DNA of 64,000 nucleotides, taken from Euglena gracilis. Lineage: Eukaryota; Euglenida; Euglenophyceae; Euglenales. A model generated the notes under the pieces. It was not told the DNA's origin and searched no databases. It saw only the letters and a program-made list of their open reading frames with translations. The translations under genes were made by a program, and so were the position numbers. The stretch is from contig CP154955.1 in assembly GCA_039621445.1 (NCBI GenBank), forward strand, positions 48,344,086 through 48,408,085, in the 5' to 3' direction. This document shows positions 53,881-64,000 of this stretch, one piece after another (within the stretch, counting starts at the first letter, position 1; each line of letters starts with the position of its first letter).

Positions 53881-55214
53881 GTGGCTCTTCTTTTCTCCAC
53901 TGGATGTCGCTCTCCAGCTTTATCTGTCCCTCAAGTTTGTCATGCAACCCCCTGCCCACCTTGGGATGGTGGGTGGCAGGCATTATGGGCATTATTTAAG
54001 GCATTTCCCCCAAAATTTTAAGGCATGGTATGGCAACTTTTTGAGTCCAAGACAGGTCCAAGGATGGAAAATCCAAAATCAAAAAATCAAAAAAGCACAT
54101 ATATTTGGCTGGGCAATGTTTCATTTCTTTCCTTGGAATTCGCCTGGTTTTGCCAAGGTTTTGCAACTTCATTTTTCGATAATTTTGCTAGAGTGAGATT
54201 TCAAAGGCATTTTTTTAAGGCTTTTCAGTCAAAAATTTTCAGGCGCATTTCAAAGCCTTTTAAGGTTTTTAGGACCCCTTAAAAGCATAATTCCTCGTGG
54301 GTGGGGGAGTCCGACCACCTCCCACCGCCCCTGCCTGTACTTCTGCGTGCACCGACTTCGATTAAAAAATTCCCTTCCATGCCTTGGGGTCTGAAGGAAT
54401 GTTTCCTTGCGAACTGTCATGGTGGGCCGACCAACCCCTACCATGCCTTCCTTTACAACCCTGGGTGTTGCTGCTCCCCCAACCCCTCTGGTGCAGTCTC
54501 AAGCAGGTGGGGGCAGATATGCAAGGGTCACAATTTGCATTTTACTGCATAACTTTGCACTTTTTGTCCAATGAAAAATTTGTGAAAAGTCGGGGGTTCA
54601 ATTCTTGGGGCAAAGGCACAGGCAAATTGCTCAACGAGCAGACAACTGGAAGACTACACTACACGGTTTTGGACAGGGCGGTCCTTAAGGGACAGGAAAG
54701 TTTTTTTTTTATTTCCATAAGGACCGGACCGCCTCCCTTTCGCCAAAAAAGGGACGGCCAAGGGCCAGACTGGGACTTGAATGGGGGCAAAAATCAACAC
54801 AGTTTTTGATGATTTCGGTGGATGGGCGATGGTCCAAGGGTGCCAGGAATCAATTTGTTTCCTGATGCCGACCTCTGTTCTCGACCTGTTCTCGCTGAAA
54901 AATGCCAAAAAATCTTGCTCATTTTTCCACTGGGTGCTGGGACAGCGGAGTTTTTTTTTTATTTGCTTATGGACCTCCCTGGACCAACTGCACACTTGCA
55001 CAGCTGCGTGATGAAGTATAATTCACAACAACAATGTCATTTTGCACCATGCTTTCTTTTGGTGTACATTTTTTTTGGCTGCATTTTTGACTGTTTTTGG
55101 CTTTTTTTAAAGGAAAAAAACGTGTGAGTCAGTGCTTTATTTATGTTTGTGTGTGTCCTGGTGGAGAGAGTTTCTCTCCCCTCCCCTGGATGCAGGCCAG
55201 TTAGAAGGAGGGTG
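53881..55214. other. intron after S9, left of the hAT insertion
   Basis: Shared with copy B up to about 54,260, then partly private to copy A (54,270-55,000 has GGACAGG and GGCCGACC segments not found in copy B). No gene recognised. Confidence 0.5.
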
Positions 55215-55222
55215 TACAGGGT
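55215..55222. repeat. 8 bp target-site duplication, left (TACAGGGT)
   Basis: Identical to 56789-56796. The unoccupied counterpart in copy B is TACGGGGT at 62453-62460. Confidence 0.9.
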
Positions 55223-56788
55223 CAGGCACCTATAGCTAAAATGGCCTAAAATGGCCTAAAATGGCCTAAAATGGCCTAAAATGGCCTAAAATGACTTTTT
55301 GACCCCCTATAGGTGGGGGTCCCTAAAATGGCCTAAAATGGCCTAAAATGGCCTAAAATGGCCTAAAATGGCCTAAAATGGGAAAAATTTTGTCGCACAA
55401 CAATTTTTTTGGTGAACAACTGAAGCCATTCAGGTAATGACTTTCAGTGTCTTTTGTTAATGTGGATGGCAAACAGTGGATTTGGCGGAGGAGCACAGCC
55501 ACACCAGGCCCATTTTTTTTATCCCAACTAATAATGGTATCTGTCCCCAAATCTATGGTCCCCAACCTTCTTTTGGAAGCTGATTTTTGAAGGTTTGGAC
55601 AGCTGTATTTTTTCTCACCCCCATCTTTTTTTTTGGTGTGCAATGATGTCTGCTTCACAAATAATGAAACAGTGCAAATTTGTAATGAGGCGTGGGAAAG
55701 AGACAGAAAAATGGTGAAAGATGTTGGAAAAATCTCAATTGAAAGATGTGTATACTCCTTCGTTAGGTACCGTGGATTCCTTCAAATCAGGAACCAGCAC
55801 AATCTAGGGATTTTCCAAAACATTTCACAAATAATCATGCCGAATGATCAAATGACCCAAACAACTACCAACATTTGTGAATGAGATTCTCTTATGAACG
55901 TGTTCAGAGGGTTTTCTTTTTAGTGTTAAGTTTCCCTAAGTGGGAATACAACATGGAGAAGAGGAATTGTCTTTAGCTTTGCCCTTTGATCTCTGCCATC
56001 GCCAAAAAGGCCCAAAATGGCTAAAACAATGCCAAAATCAAATTGAATTTCACCAGGCAACAGCATTATTAAATTTGGTGTTGTACCGAAATTTTTTTGC
56101 AAATTCATCGAAAAGTTTGCAACGCATTTCTTGCTCACAATTTTGGAGAAAATTGCATCATACCTGAACAATCAATCGAGTTGATGCTCATTCATGGAAC
56201 AAACCTGCACTCTGTTCCGCGTGGCATCGTTCCACAGGTTTTTCCGTCCTGCCTTTTTGGTTTTTGCGGCAGCCGTAACTTCGGCTGTGCACAGAAAAGT
56301 TGACAGCCTCAGAAAAAAACAAAATTCTTCAGAAACTCTTTTTTTGCGAAATCCCACAAAATGGTGTTGATTTCACAAAACACAAAAAACCAGGGTGCTT
56401 TTTTGGTAGCACAAATAAAAACTTTTAATATTTATCCAACGTTTTTTTCCTGAAAAAATTTCCCTGCCATAAATTCTTGCTTTTCAGAATTCCTCTATTG
56501 GCACGAATTAAGATTTGTTGAGTTTTCCATGGTTTTGATCCAGTGTTCATGAATTTTGCATGCTTTTTTGGATGTACATTCCTTGTTACTGAATAAGAGA
56601 AGGTTTGCACACGTTATGATACAGGTTTCTGGACAAAAATGACGCAAAATTATGATTTTCAGAACCCCCACCTATACCTTAAAATGGCCTAAAATGGCCT
56701 TAAATGGCCTAAAATGGCCTAAAATGGCCTAAAATGGCCTAAAATGGCCTAAAATGGGGAAATTTTTGGGCTTGACTATAGGTGCCTG
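55223..56788. mobile_element. non-autonomous hAT-like element, copy 2 (1,566 bp)
   Basis: TIRs CAGGCACCTATAG (55223-55235) and CTATAGGTGCCTG (56776-56788), perfect 8 bp TSD, GGCCTAAAAT arrays at 55239-55380 and 56680-56756. Same family as 14679-16787; internal segments align (e.g. CATTCAGGTAATGACTTTCAGTGTC). It inserted into a decayed CAGGGTT MITE within copy A of the duplication. No transposase frame. Confidence 0.95.
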
Positions 56789-56796
56789 TACAGGGT
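56789..56796. repeat. 8 bp target-site duplication, right (TACAGGGT)
   Basis: Matches 55215-55222. Confidence 0.9.
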
Positions 56797-57079
56797 TTAG
56801 GTGGGGGAGGTGTGCCCCCAGCCCTCTCCTGGACCGCAGGGGGGGGGGTCCGGACCCCCCTGCCTGCCGGGGGGGGGAAGGGGTCCCCAATAAGGTCATT
56901 TTTTCCCTTCTGGCACAGAGAATTTTTTTCCTTACATTTTTGACAAATTTTTACCCAAAAAGTGCCCAAAGTGGCACCTTTTGCCGTTTTGGGGATAGTT
57001 TTTTTTTGCCTGGCGCTTTGATGTGGGCCGAATCCTGGTCACCTGGACCAAGCGGCTTTCCAGGTTGGGGGGGGGTGTA

Positions 57080-57481
57080 AACCCCCCTGGGGTATTATTT
57101 TTTCGCCCGAAGTCCCGGCCCGAGGGGGGGGGGTATTATTTGGGGGGGGGGGTATTATTTTTCCAAAATTTTCGAAAATTTTTTGAAGCCCCATAAAACC
57201 CAAAATAGCACCCAAAACCCCTTTGGGGCCATTTTTTTTGCACTTTCTTGTGAAATTTACCATTTTTATGGAGGTCAGATGAGCCAGAAAAATTGATTTT
57301 TTTCGTAATTTGTTGTCAGAGATTGTGGTTTTTACCGACATTTTCAGGTCAAAAATCCGGGCCTTTGGCCCGGAACAGGGGGGGGGGGTATTATTTCGGC
57401 GGCCGAAGTCGGACCCCGAGGGGGGGGGGTATTATTTGGGGGGGGGATTATTTGGGGGGGGGGTATTATTTGGGGGGGGGT
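57080..57481. mobile_element. 402 bp insertion flanked by TA
   Basis: Begins AACCCCCC and ends GGGGGGGGT. TA lies at 57078-57079 and 57482-57483, and copy B has a single TA at 62698-62699 in the same context (GGGGTGTACCTTATATC). The interior repeats GGGGTATTATTT at both ends in inverted or direct form. The TA duplication fits a Tc1/mariner- or similar-type MITE. Confidence 0.7.
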
Positions 57482-57599
57482 TACCTTATATCAAACCCTG
57501 GCTGCCAGTCCCATGTCCCAGCTGTGGAACTGGCTGGCAGCTTGGGGGGATGCTTGGCAGATGGACCAGCGCAATGCACCGCCGCCTCTGCCGTCGCAG

Positions 57600-57659
57600 C
57601 GTCGGGCTCCGGCTCGCCCTCGACGTCGCCCAGCGAGTCCCCTTCTGAAAGCGCTTCAG
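57600..57659 (+). CDS. linker exon S10
   Basis: Acceptor CGTCGCAG, donor TCAG|GTGTCG, 60 nt, phase 1-1. Encodes SGSGSPSTSPSESPSESAS. Duplicate of S16. Confidence 0.7.
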
Positions 57660-58405
57660 GTGTCGACCAATTTGCGACACCGCTCGTATCACAGTGCTCA
57701 ATGACGACGACGAGAATTTCAATAAAAAGGCGGATTCGGGGTGCCACAGCATTGGGGAACTGGAAATTTTTTCATGTGATAATTTGTCCAGGGGCAGGGG
57801 CAAGGGGGGTGGGCATTGAACTTGCCCCCAAAATGGGAAGTCCGCCCACCTTTTGTGCCGCACCCTTTTAGCCTTTTAGCCTTTGGCAGCCTTTTTTTTT
57901 GGGTTTCCCTGCCATCCATTCACCTGGCCATTTTCTGACCCCTCCCCCCCGGGGGCGGGGGTGACTGACTGGATTTTGGTCCAAACCTCCTTCCACCTGA
58001 GAAATGGGGGTCGGCAAAACTCTAGCAGGTGACTCGGTGCTTGCGGCGCGCTGCAGACTCCTGCCAGCCTTTTTTTCCTCATTTTCAGACATTTATGGCC
58101 GATTTTTCCTGCCCCCCCCCCCGCCCTTGTGTATCACGGGTCACTCGAAGGTTCTTTCAAGGGATTTCAGCCAGGTGTGTTTTTGACGGATGGGTGGGTT
58201 GGTCGAATGGGCGTGGGCGGCATGGGTGGCGTGCTTTTTCCAATTGAAAGAATGGGTGTGCGGACCTGGGCATGGGGAACAAGCCCCCACGGGGTCAGTT
58301 GCTCAGTGGCTCTGTGGGCCAAGCTGCGGAACATTTCGGGATGGAATAGCTCTTCCAGCGTACGGGTACTGATGCTGTGCTGGGCTGCCCTGTCCCCCAC
58401 CACAG

Positions 58406-58465
58406 GCTCCCCTTCGGAATCCCCGACCCCGTCGCCCAGCGCCAGCCCCTCTGACAGCCCTTCAG
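58406..58465 (+). CDS. linker exon S11
   Basis: Acceptor CACCACAG, donor TCAG|GTGTCC, 60 nt, phase 1-1. Encodes SPSESPTPSPSASPSDSPS. Duplicate of S17. Confidence 0.7.
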
Positions 58466-58770
58466 GTGTCCCTGCCTCATTTTCTGTTGCTTTTTGCCGT
58501 TGCAGGAGTGGGTTGGTTTCGGCGTGCTGTCTGGGCGTTTGCTATTTGCTCGCCACACTCTCAAGGATGCCCATCTTGCGTAACTATCACTTCCCGCTGT
58601 TTTTTTTTCCAAGTGTGTCTGAATGTGACGGCAAACCCACCGAATAGGTATGGTCAGGCTTTCGCTGGGTGATCGGCAGTTCCATCGGGAACGGAGTGGA
58701 CTGGGGCTGCTCCGGAATCCTGATGGTGCTTGTTTCGCTGCCACCACGTTGCTCTCCCGCTGCCCCACAG

Positions 58771-58830
58771 CCTCGCCCTCCCTCTCGCCGTCGCTGTCGC
58801 CCAGCCAGTCCCCCTCAGAAAGCCCCTCAG
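58771..58830 (+). CDS. linker exon S12
   Basis: Acceptor CCCCACAG, donor TCAG|GTGACC, 60 nt, phase 1-1. Encodes SPSLSPSLSPSQSPSESPS. Lies just outside the duplicated block. Confidence 0.7.
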
Positions 58831-59183
58831 GTGACCCCTTCCCTCGTCCCCCTCCCATGTCCGCCTGAGGTGGTTGGCATCTGAAGGGCGTGCCCCTCCA
58901 TCTGCACCGGTCGGCCTGGCATCCATTCAACAAGGGATACCACCAATTTTTAAGCTTTGTTTCGAGCGAACGTTGACTGAACGATGCACTCCTCTTGCAG
59001 CAGGAGTATTACATATTATCGTTATTATTATGGATTATTACGATTAAATTTTGATATTGAGCAAGCTTCTCAACAGAGTGGTTGTTGTCCCTTGTCATCG
59101 ACATTAGCTTCTATATATTTAGGAATGAACCAAATATTTTGATCACATTTTTTAAGTTCTGGCCGTCCACCTCTCATTCCCAG

Positions 59184-59243
59184 TCTCACCATCGGAGTCA
59201 CCGACGCCGTCGCCGAGTGGATCCCCCTCTGAGAGTGCTTCGG
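59184..59243 (+). CDS. linker exon S13
   Basis: Acceptor TTCCCAG, donor TCGG|GTCAGT, 60 nt, phase 1-1. Encodes SPSESPTPSPSGSPSESAS. Confidence 0.7.
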
Positions 59244-59676
59244 GTCAGTTTTGTGTTTGTTGTTTAATTACACCCAGGGCAATTTCAAAGGTTGGGTGGG
59301 CAGGTCCGCCATACCCCCCCCCCCCAAGGGGTATGCACCTCCAGAGGCCCTGTATATAGGAGGTGTGGGTTCGCCATTTTTTTTGTTTTTTTTGGCGTGC
59401 CGACTTTTTGGACTCCAAAATTGACGCACCAAAAACGGATCTCGCGGACCCCCTCCCCAAGTAAATCCCTCCCCAAATAGAAGCACAGGTGTAATTGTGG
59501 CGGATCGCCGTCTCTGGCAGCAACCGGGGGGGGGGTGCACTTCCATTTAGACTTTACCTGTGTGATTTTTGCCCCTTTGTCCTGTAGAAGTTCCATCAAA
59601 ATGAGGGTGCGCTTGTAGCGGCCAGGGTGCCTTTTGTTGTCCCCCCTTCTATTATGGAATTTAGGGGGCTTCCCAG

Positions 59677-60107
59677 CAGGGTTCGATATAAGGAGGGCGT
59701 ACATGGTTTAGGTGGGGGGGTGTCCCCCCACCGCCCTCCCCCCCCCTCCTGGCCCGCAGGGGGGATCCGGACCCCCCCCCACCTGCAAGGGGGGTCCGGA
59801 CCGACCCTCGGGGGGTACCTGGGACCCCCCCCCAAAAGGGTCAATTTTTTCCTCCGGCGCTTTGCGCCGAAATTTTTTTGCATTTTTGGCCAATTTTTGC
59901 CCAAAAAGTGCCCAAAATGGCACTTTTGGTCGTTTTGGGGGGTCAAAATTTTTCGGCCCGGCGCTTCGCGCCGGGCCGAAAATCGGTCACCCTGACCGCG
60001 CCACTGTTTAGGTGGGGGGGGGGGGGTCCCCCCCACCCCCCCCCCGGCCCGCAGTGGGGGGGGGTCCGGACCACCCCCCCCCTTACCTGTCCTTATATCG
60101 AACCCTG
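59677..60107. mobile_element. CAGGGTT-ended MITE, copy 3 (431 bp)
   Basis: CAGGGTTCGATATAAGG to CCTTATATCGAACCCTG. The flanks (CTTCCCAG and GGGCCGCC) do not form a duplication, so one side was rearranged. Contains hairpins at 59855-59869 and 59954-59978. Confidence 0.65.
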
Positions 60108-61133
60108 GGGCCGCCCCCTGGGCGGGTGGGTGGGACCTCCCCCTCCCGGTCTGACAGATCCTTTGATTCCAACCCCGGCCGTTGCTTAAAGGAGGGGAAC
60201 AGTCGGTCGGTCGGAAGTTGGCAGGGGATTCAGCTTGGCAGGTTGTAGCGTTTTTAAGGGAAAAATCGGGGGGGGGGGGGGGGGGAGGGGGGGGTTGTTC
60301 AGCCTGAAGGATCCAATGCCACAAGACATCCTGGGGGGGGGGGTACAATATGTTTCCTGCACCAACAAAACGTGCCGATGCAAGATCACCCTCTTGGCCT
60401 CGGCCAGAATTCTGTTTCAAAATTTGCTGCACCCCCAGAGGGGGGGGGGGGGGCTGCAGCTGGTCCAAAATCGGTAATTTCCAGTGGACCCCAGGTAATT
60501 TCCAGTGGGGGGGGGGTCTGCTGGCCGCACGAGGTGATGGAAAATTATTCCAGTGAACGTCGCGTTCATTTTTTTTATCCTCAAAAAAATACCAAAATGT
60601 CCGTTTTTGTCATGTTTTGGGGAATGTTTTTTTTAGGAACAAAATTAGAATAAAATGCCAAAAAGCCCATTTCCACATCGGTTTATAGCACCGGAGGATT
60701 CCTTTTTCCGGTTGCAGAGTCCCCCCCCCCCCCCCCCGGAGATGCCTGCTTGGGCACTCCAAGGCACCCGGATCCGGCCATGTGCCCTACCCCTCCGGGG
60801 GGGCTGGGGAACATGGCCAAAAGTGCTGGGGCCCTCGGCCAAGGCACTTCTGCCGGAAGCCCCCAAAATGCCTTTTTGGGGCATTTTTGGCCCACGACCA
60901 GCCGCACTCCAGGGCCCTCCGAGACCCCCTCCCCGGGGTTGGTCAATTCCAGCCCGGTTTACCCCCGCCCCACGGTTCAGCCCTGCCAACCCATCAGATG
61001 GGTTTGCCCTGCTGTGGGCTGGGACACATAGCGGCAGGAACCCCCCCTCCCAGCCTCTTGAGCCCAAACCAGGTACTCCGCCCAGGCTGATTGGAAACGT
61101 CCCATACCCATTCCTGCCACCCCCACCCCACAG

Positions 61134-61193
61134 GCTCGCCCTCCGAGTCCCCCTCCCCGTCGCCCAGCGAGTCCCCCTCCAGCAGCCCATCGG
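61134..61193 (+). CDS. linker exon S14
   Basis: Acceptor CCCCACAG, donor TCGG|GTGTGC, 60 nt, phase 1-1. Encodes SPSESPSPSPSESPSSSPS. Differs from S8 at two residues. Confidence 0.7.
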
Positions 61194-61619
61194 GTGTGCC
61201 CCAACGCATCGCCCTGCAGCAAAGGCGCCGGGAGCCTACACCCACTGATGGTCCCACGCCCACTTGACCCACTTTGGGGTTCCCATGCCTGCTCAAGGAC
61301 CTCTCACACGCCATTTCATGAGGCTCTCATCCTTGGACGTTTTGAAAGGGACAAATTGATGTCTGTCATTGCGCATAAATCCTTCGAGTGTTTTTTTTTT
61401 AACAAACCGAGTGTCACGAAGCTGTTTGGCAATGAAGGTTGTGGGTTGGGTTTCGCTTGGACCAATGTGGATCCACAAATTCCACATTGTCTTGTGCAGT
61501 TTCAGAGCCCTGTGGCGTCATCCTTTTATTTCGTTTTGGTTTTGCAAGCAGCCAGATTATTTTTTCAAAATGGCTGGATTCCTCTCAGATGGATCCCTCG
61601 CCTCTCCCAATCATTGCAG

Positions 61620-61679
61620 TTTCGCCCTCCGAGTCACCAACACCATCGCCAAGCCAGTCCCACTCGGAAAGCGGGGCAG
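61620..61679 (+). CDS. linker exon S15
   Basis: Acceptor CATTGCAG, donor GCAG|GTGGCT, 60 nt, phase 1-1. Encodes SPSESPTPSPSQSHSESGA. Three replacements from S9. Confidence 0.65.
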
Positions 61680-62452
61680 GTGGCTCTTCTTTCTCCACTG
61701 GATGTCGCTCTCCAGCTTTATCTGTCCCTCAAGTTTGTCATGCAACCCCCTGCCCACCTTGGGATGGTGGGTGGCAGGCATTATGGGCATTATTTAAGGC
61801 ATTTCCCCCCAAAGTTTTAAGGCATGTTATGGCAACTTTTTGAGTCCAAGACAGGTCCAAGGACAATCCAGGGATTAGGGTCCAAAATCAAAAAGTCAAG
61901 AAAAAACGCATGTTTTTGGCTGAACAGGGACACTGTTCCAGCGATGCCAGAAGTCATTTCTTTTTCTTTGGAATTGGCCTGTTTTTTTGCCAAGGTTTTG
62001 CAAATTCATTTTTCGAAAATTTTGTTTGAGTGAGATTTAAAGGCATTTTTAAGGCTTTTCAGTCAAAAGTTTTCAGGGCATTTCAAGGATTTTTAAGGTT
62101 TTTTTTTAAAAAAAAATGCCTTAGTTCCTTCCATGCCTTGGGGTCCGATGGAGTGTTTCCTTGCAAACTGCCATAACGGGTCGACAAATTGCTCTACAAC
62201 CAGGCAGCTGGAAGTTGCACACGACACAGTTTTCGACCAACTGCACATTTGCACAGCTGCATGATGAAGGATTCTTCACACCAACGTTGTCATTTTGCAC
62301 CATTGCATTTTTGACGGGTTTCGGCATTTTTTTTTCAAGGGAAAATGTGTGAGTTAGTATTTTTTTTATGCTTGTTTGTGTCCTGATTGAGAGAGTTTGC
62401 CCCCCCCCCCCCGCTGGATGCAGGTCGGCCCAGGGTTCGACAAAAAAGGGTG

Positions 62453-62460
62453 TACGGGGT
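62453..62460. other. empty (pre-insertion) site of hAT copy 2
   Basis: TACGGGGT in GGGTGTACGGGGTTTAGG, present once here and twice around the element at 55215-56796. Confidence 0.85.
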
Positions 62461-62815
62461 TTAGGTGAGGGAGGTCCCCCACCTGATGGGGGGGGACCTG
62501 GCGTCCTCCCCAAAAGGTCATTTTTTCCCTTCTGGCACCGAGAATTTTTTTTTACATTTTTGAAAATTTTTATCCAAAAGAGTGCCCAAAGTGGCACCTT
62601 TTGCCGTTTTGGGGATAGTTTTTTTTTTGCCTGGCGCTTTGATGTGGGCCGAAAACTGGTCACCTGGACCAAGCTGCTTTCCAGGTTGGGGGGGGTGTAC
62701 CTTATATCAAACCCTGGCTGCCAGTCCCATGTCCCAGCTGTGGAACTGGCTGGCAGCTTGGGGGGATGCTTGGCAGATGGACCAGCGCAATGCACCGCCG
62801 CCTCTGCCGTCGCAG

Positions 62816-62875
62816 CGTCGGGCTCCGGCTCGCCCTCGACATCGCCCAGTGAGTCCCCTTCTGAAAGCGCTTCAG
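62816..62875 (+). CDS. linker exon S16
   Basis: Acceptor CGTCGCAG, donor TCAG|GTGTTC, 60 nt, phase 1-1. Encodes SGSGSPSTSPSESPSESAS, identical in protein to S10. Confidence 0.7.
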
Positions 62876-63409
62876 GTGTTCGACCAATTTGCGACACCAC
62901 TCGTATCACAGTGCTCAATGACGACGACGAGAATTTCAAAAAAAAGGCAGATTCGGGGTGCTGTGGCATTTGCCCAGAAATGGGGTCGGCAAAAATCTAG
63001 CAAGTCACTCGGCGCTTATCAGGGGCTGCAGGCTTTTTTTCCAGACCTTTTTTTTCCATTTTCAGACATTTATGCCGATTTCCCCTGGATTCCAGGGTGG
63101 CAGATCCCCTCGCCCTTCAGATCCCCCCGTCAGTCGAAGGTTTTTTCAAGGGATTTCCGACAGGTGTGTTTTTTTGGGGGGGGGTGGATGGGGGAGGGGT
63201 CGAGGGGCGTGGGGTGGTATGGGTGGCATTTTTTTTCTTCTTCAAAAAGGTGGGTGTGCGGACTTGGGCAGAGGGAAAAGAGCAAGTGACCCACGGGGTC
63301 AGTTGCTCAGTGGCTCTGTGGGCCAAGCTGCGGAACATTTCGGGATGGAATAGCTCTTCCAGCATACGGGTACTGATGCTGTGCTGGGCTGCACTGTCCC
63401 CCACCACAG

Positions 63410-63469
63410 GCTCCCCTTCGGAATCCCCGACCCCGTCGCCCAGCGCCAGCCCCTCTGACAGCCCTTCAG
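63410..63469 (+). CDS. linker exon S17
   Basis: Acceptor CACCACAG, donor TCAG|GTGTCC, 60 nt, phase 1-1. Encodes SPSESPTPSPSASPSDSPS, identical in protein to S11. It is the last exon seen; the open phase 1 donor implies the gene continues past the window. Confidence 0.7.
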
Positions 63470-64000
63470 GTGTCCCTGCCTCATTTTCTGTTGCTTTTGG
63501 CCGTTGCAGGAGTGGGTTGGTTTCGGCGTGCTGTCTGGGCGTTTGCCAGCGTTCGACAATTTGCATTTTTGGGAACCTTTTGCTATTTGGTCCAACGTTG
63601 AATTCGTGCAAGTACAAAATACACCCGTAATTGAAGGATAACGCTTGCACGCCGCCTGTTGGCACTCTCCGAGGGAGATTTCATTGTCATATTTCCCAGG
63701 CAAACCGAAGGCCCAGGGGCGCCCAGGGTGCTTTATATTTTGGGGGTTTGAGGGGTATGTTCTGGGTTTTTTGTTCTGGGAGTATTCTGGTGTTTTAACG
63801 CCAGCCTCATCTGCTGAAGTAAATTTTTTGCTTCGCTGGCGGTGTGAACATAGTTTAAACGAAATTTACAGAAAACCTTGGGAAAGCATCTTATTTTCCT
63901 CTGCATTTCTCTGATGGTATTTAGCCACTGTCACATAATGGGGTACATGCTCGTCAGGAAAACAGCCTACATACACATGTCATTGGACAATCAAGCAGTT
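63470..64000. other. intron sequence to the window end
   Basis: Ordinary composition after the duplication breakpoint at about 63545. No gene recognised. Confidence 0.5.

Larger units (their letters stand above)
52341..58545 (+). repeat. segmental duplication, copy A (exons S8-S11)
   Basis: Starts GGCCGTTGCTTAAAGG and is nearly identical, block by block, to 60177-63545. Offsets shrink along its length (about 7,800 at S8/S9, 5,216 at S10, 5,004 at S11) because copy A holds insertions missing in copy B, including a hAT-like element and a TA-flanked element. Confidence 0.9.
60177..63545 (+). repeat. segmental duplication, copy B (exons S14-S17)
   Basis: Counterpart of 52341-58545. It lacks the hAT-like and the TA-flanked insertions, so it shows their empty sites. 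Identity ends abruptly after GGGCGTTTGC at about 63545. Confidence 0.9.

Noticed and set aside
59677-60107. Target-site duplication for the third CAGGGTT MITE
   Set aside because: The eight bases on each side do not match, so I claim only the inverted ends.

Overview
The window is nuclear DNA from a eukaryote with a large, repeat-loaded genome. Introns are long and GT-AG, long C or G homopolymers fill the non-coding sequence, there is a degraded TTAGGG/TTTAGGG-like tract, and coding sequence is sparse. A unicellular alga (prasinophyte-like green alga or similar) fits, but no marker gene is present and I do not assign a species.

Layout. 1-9.0 kb is repeats: the tail of a hAT transposase, recurrent non-coding repeat units, a 1.4 kb minisatellite with a 19 bp unit, an all-G/C tract and a telomere-like tract. 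From 9,122 to at least 63,469 the + strand carries what I read as ONE giant intron-rich gene. It starts with a signal-peptide exon. Two homologous laminin-G/ConA-like modules follow (12.5-33.0 kb and 36.5-42.4 kb). Then come seventeen Ser/Pro-rich linker exons, sixteen of them exactly 60 nt long, phase 1-1 and encoding one 20-residue repeat each. The product looks like a secreted, cell-surface or matrix protein with a long extended stalk. Part of the stalk was made by a segmental duplication (52.3-58.5 kb and 60.2-63.5 kb).

The gene's introns hold mobile elements. The most interesting is a 10,012 bp transposon at 18,299-28,310 with 26 bp terminal inverted repeats and a 5 bp target duplication (TGTGG). 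On its minus strand it carries (i) a five-exon gene for a ~1,004-residue protein whose N-terminal part looks ParB-like and whose C-terminus is basic/acidic/Pro-rich, and (ii) a second gene for a candidate DDE/RNase H-fold transposase, broken by two 1-nt homopolymer frameshifts. Twenty-four copies of a 14 bp palindrome (TGCGCA-NN-TGCGCA and near matches) lie within this element, essentially all outside its exons, and none were seen elsewhere in the window. A ParB-like protein together with many short palindromes suggests a parS-like binding array inside a DNA transposon. I know of no described system of this kind.

Other mobile DNA includes two hAT-type non-autonomous elements of one family (14,679-16,787 and 55,223-56,788) with 13 bp TIRs, perfect 8 bp TSDs and (GGCCTAAAAT)n arrays at both ends; a short CAGGGTT-ended MITE family; a fold-back element nested in the first hAT copy; and a TA-flanked insertion. 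The second copy of the segmental duplication preserves the empty sites for two of these insertions. Exon boundaries were assigned by eye from phase and splice consensus. Transcript data are needed for the giant gene, above all for its first laminin-G module, which has visible defects.
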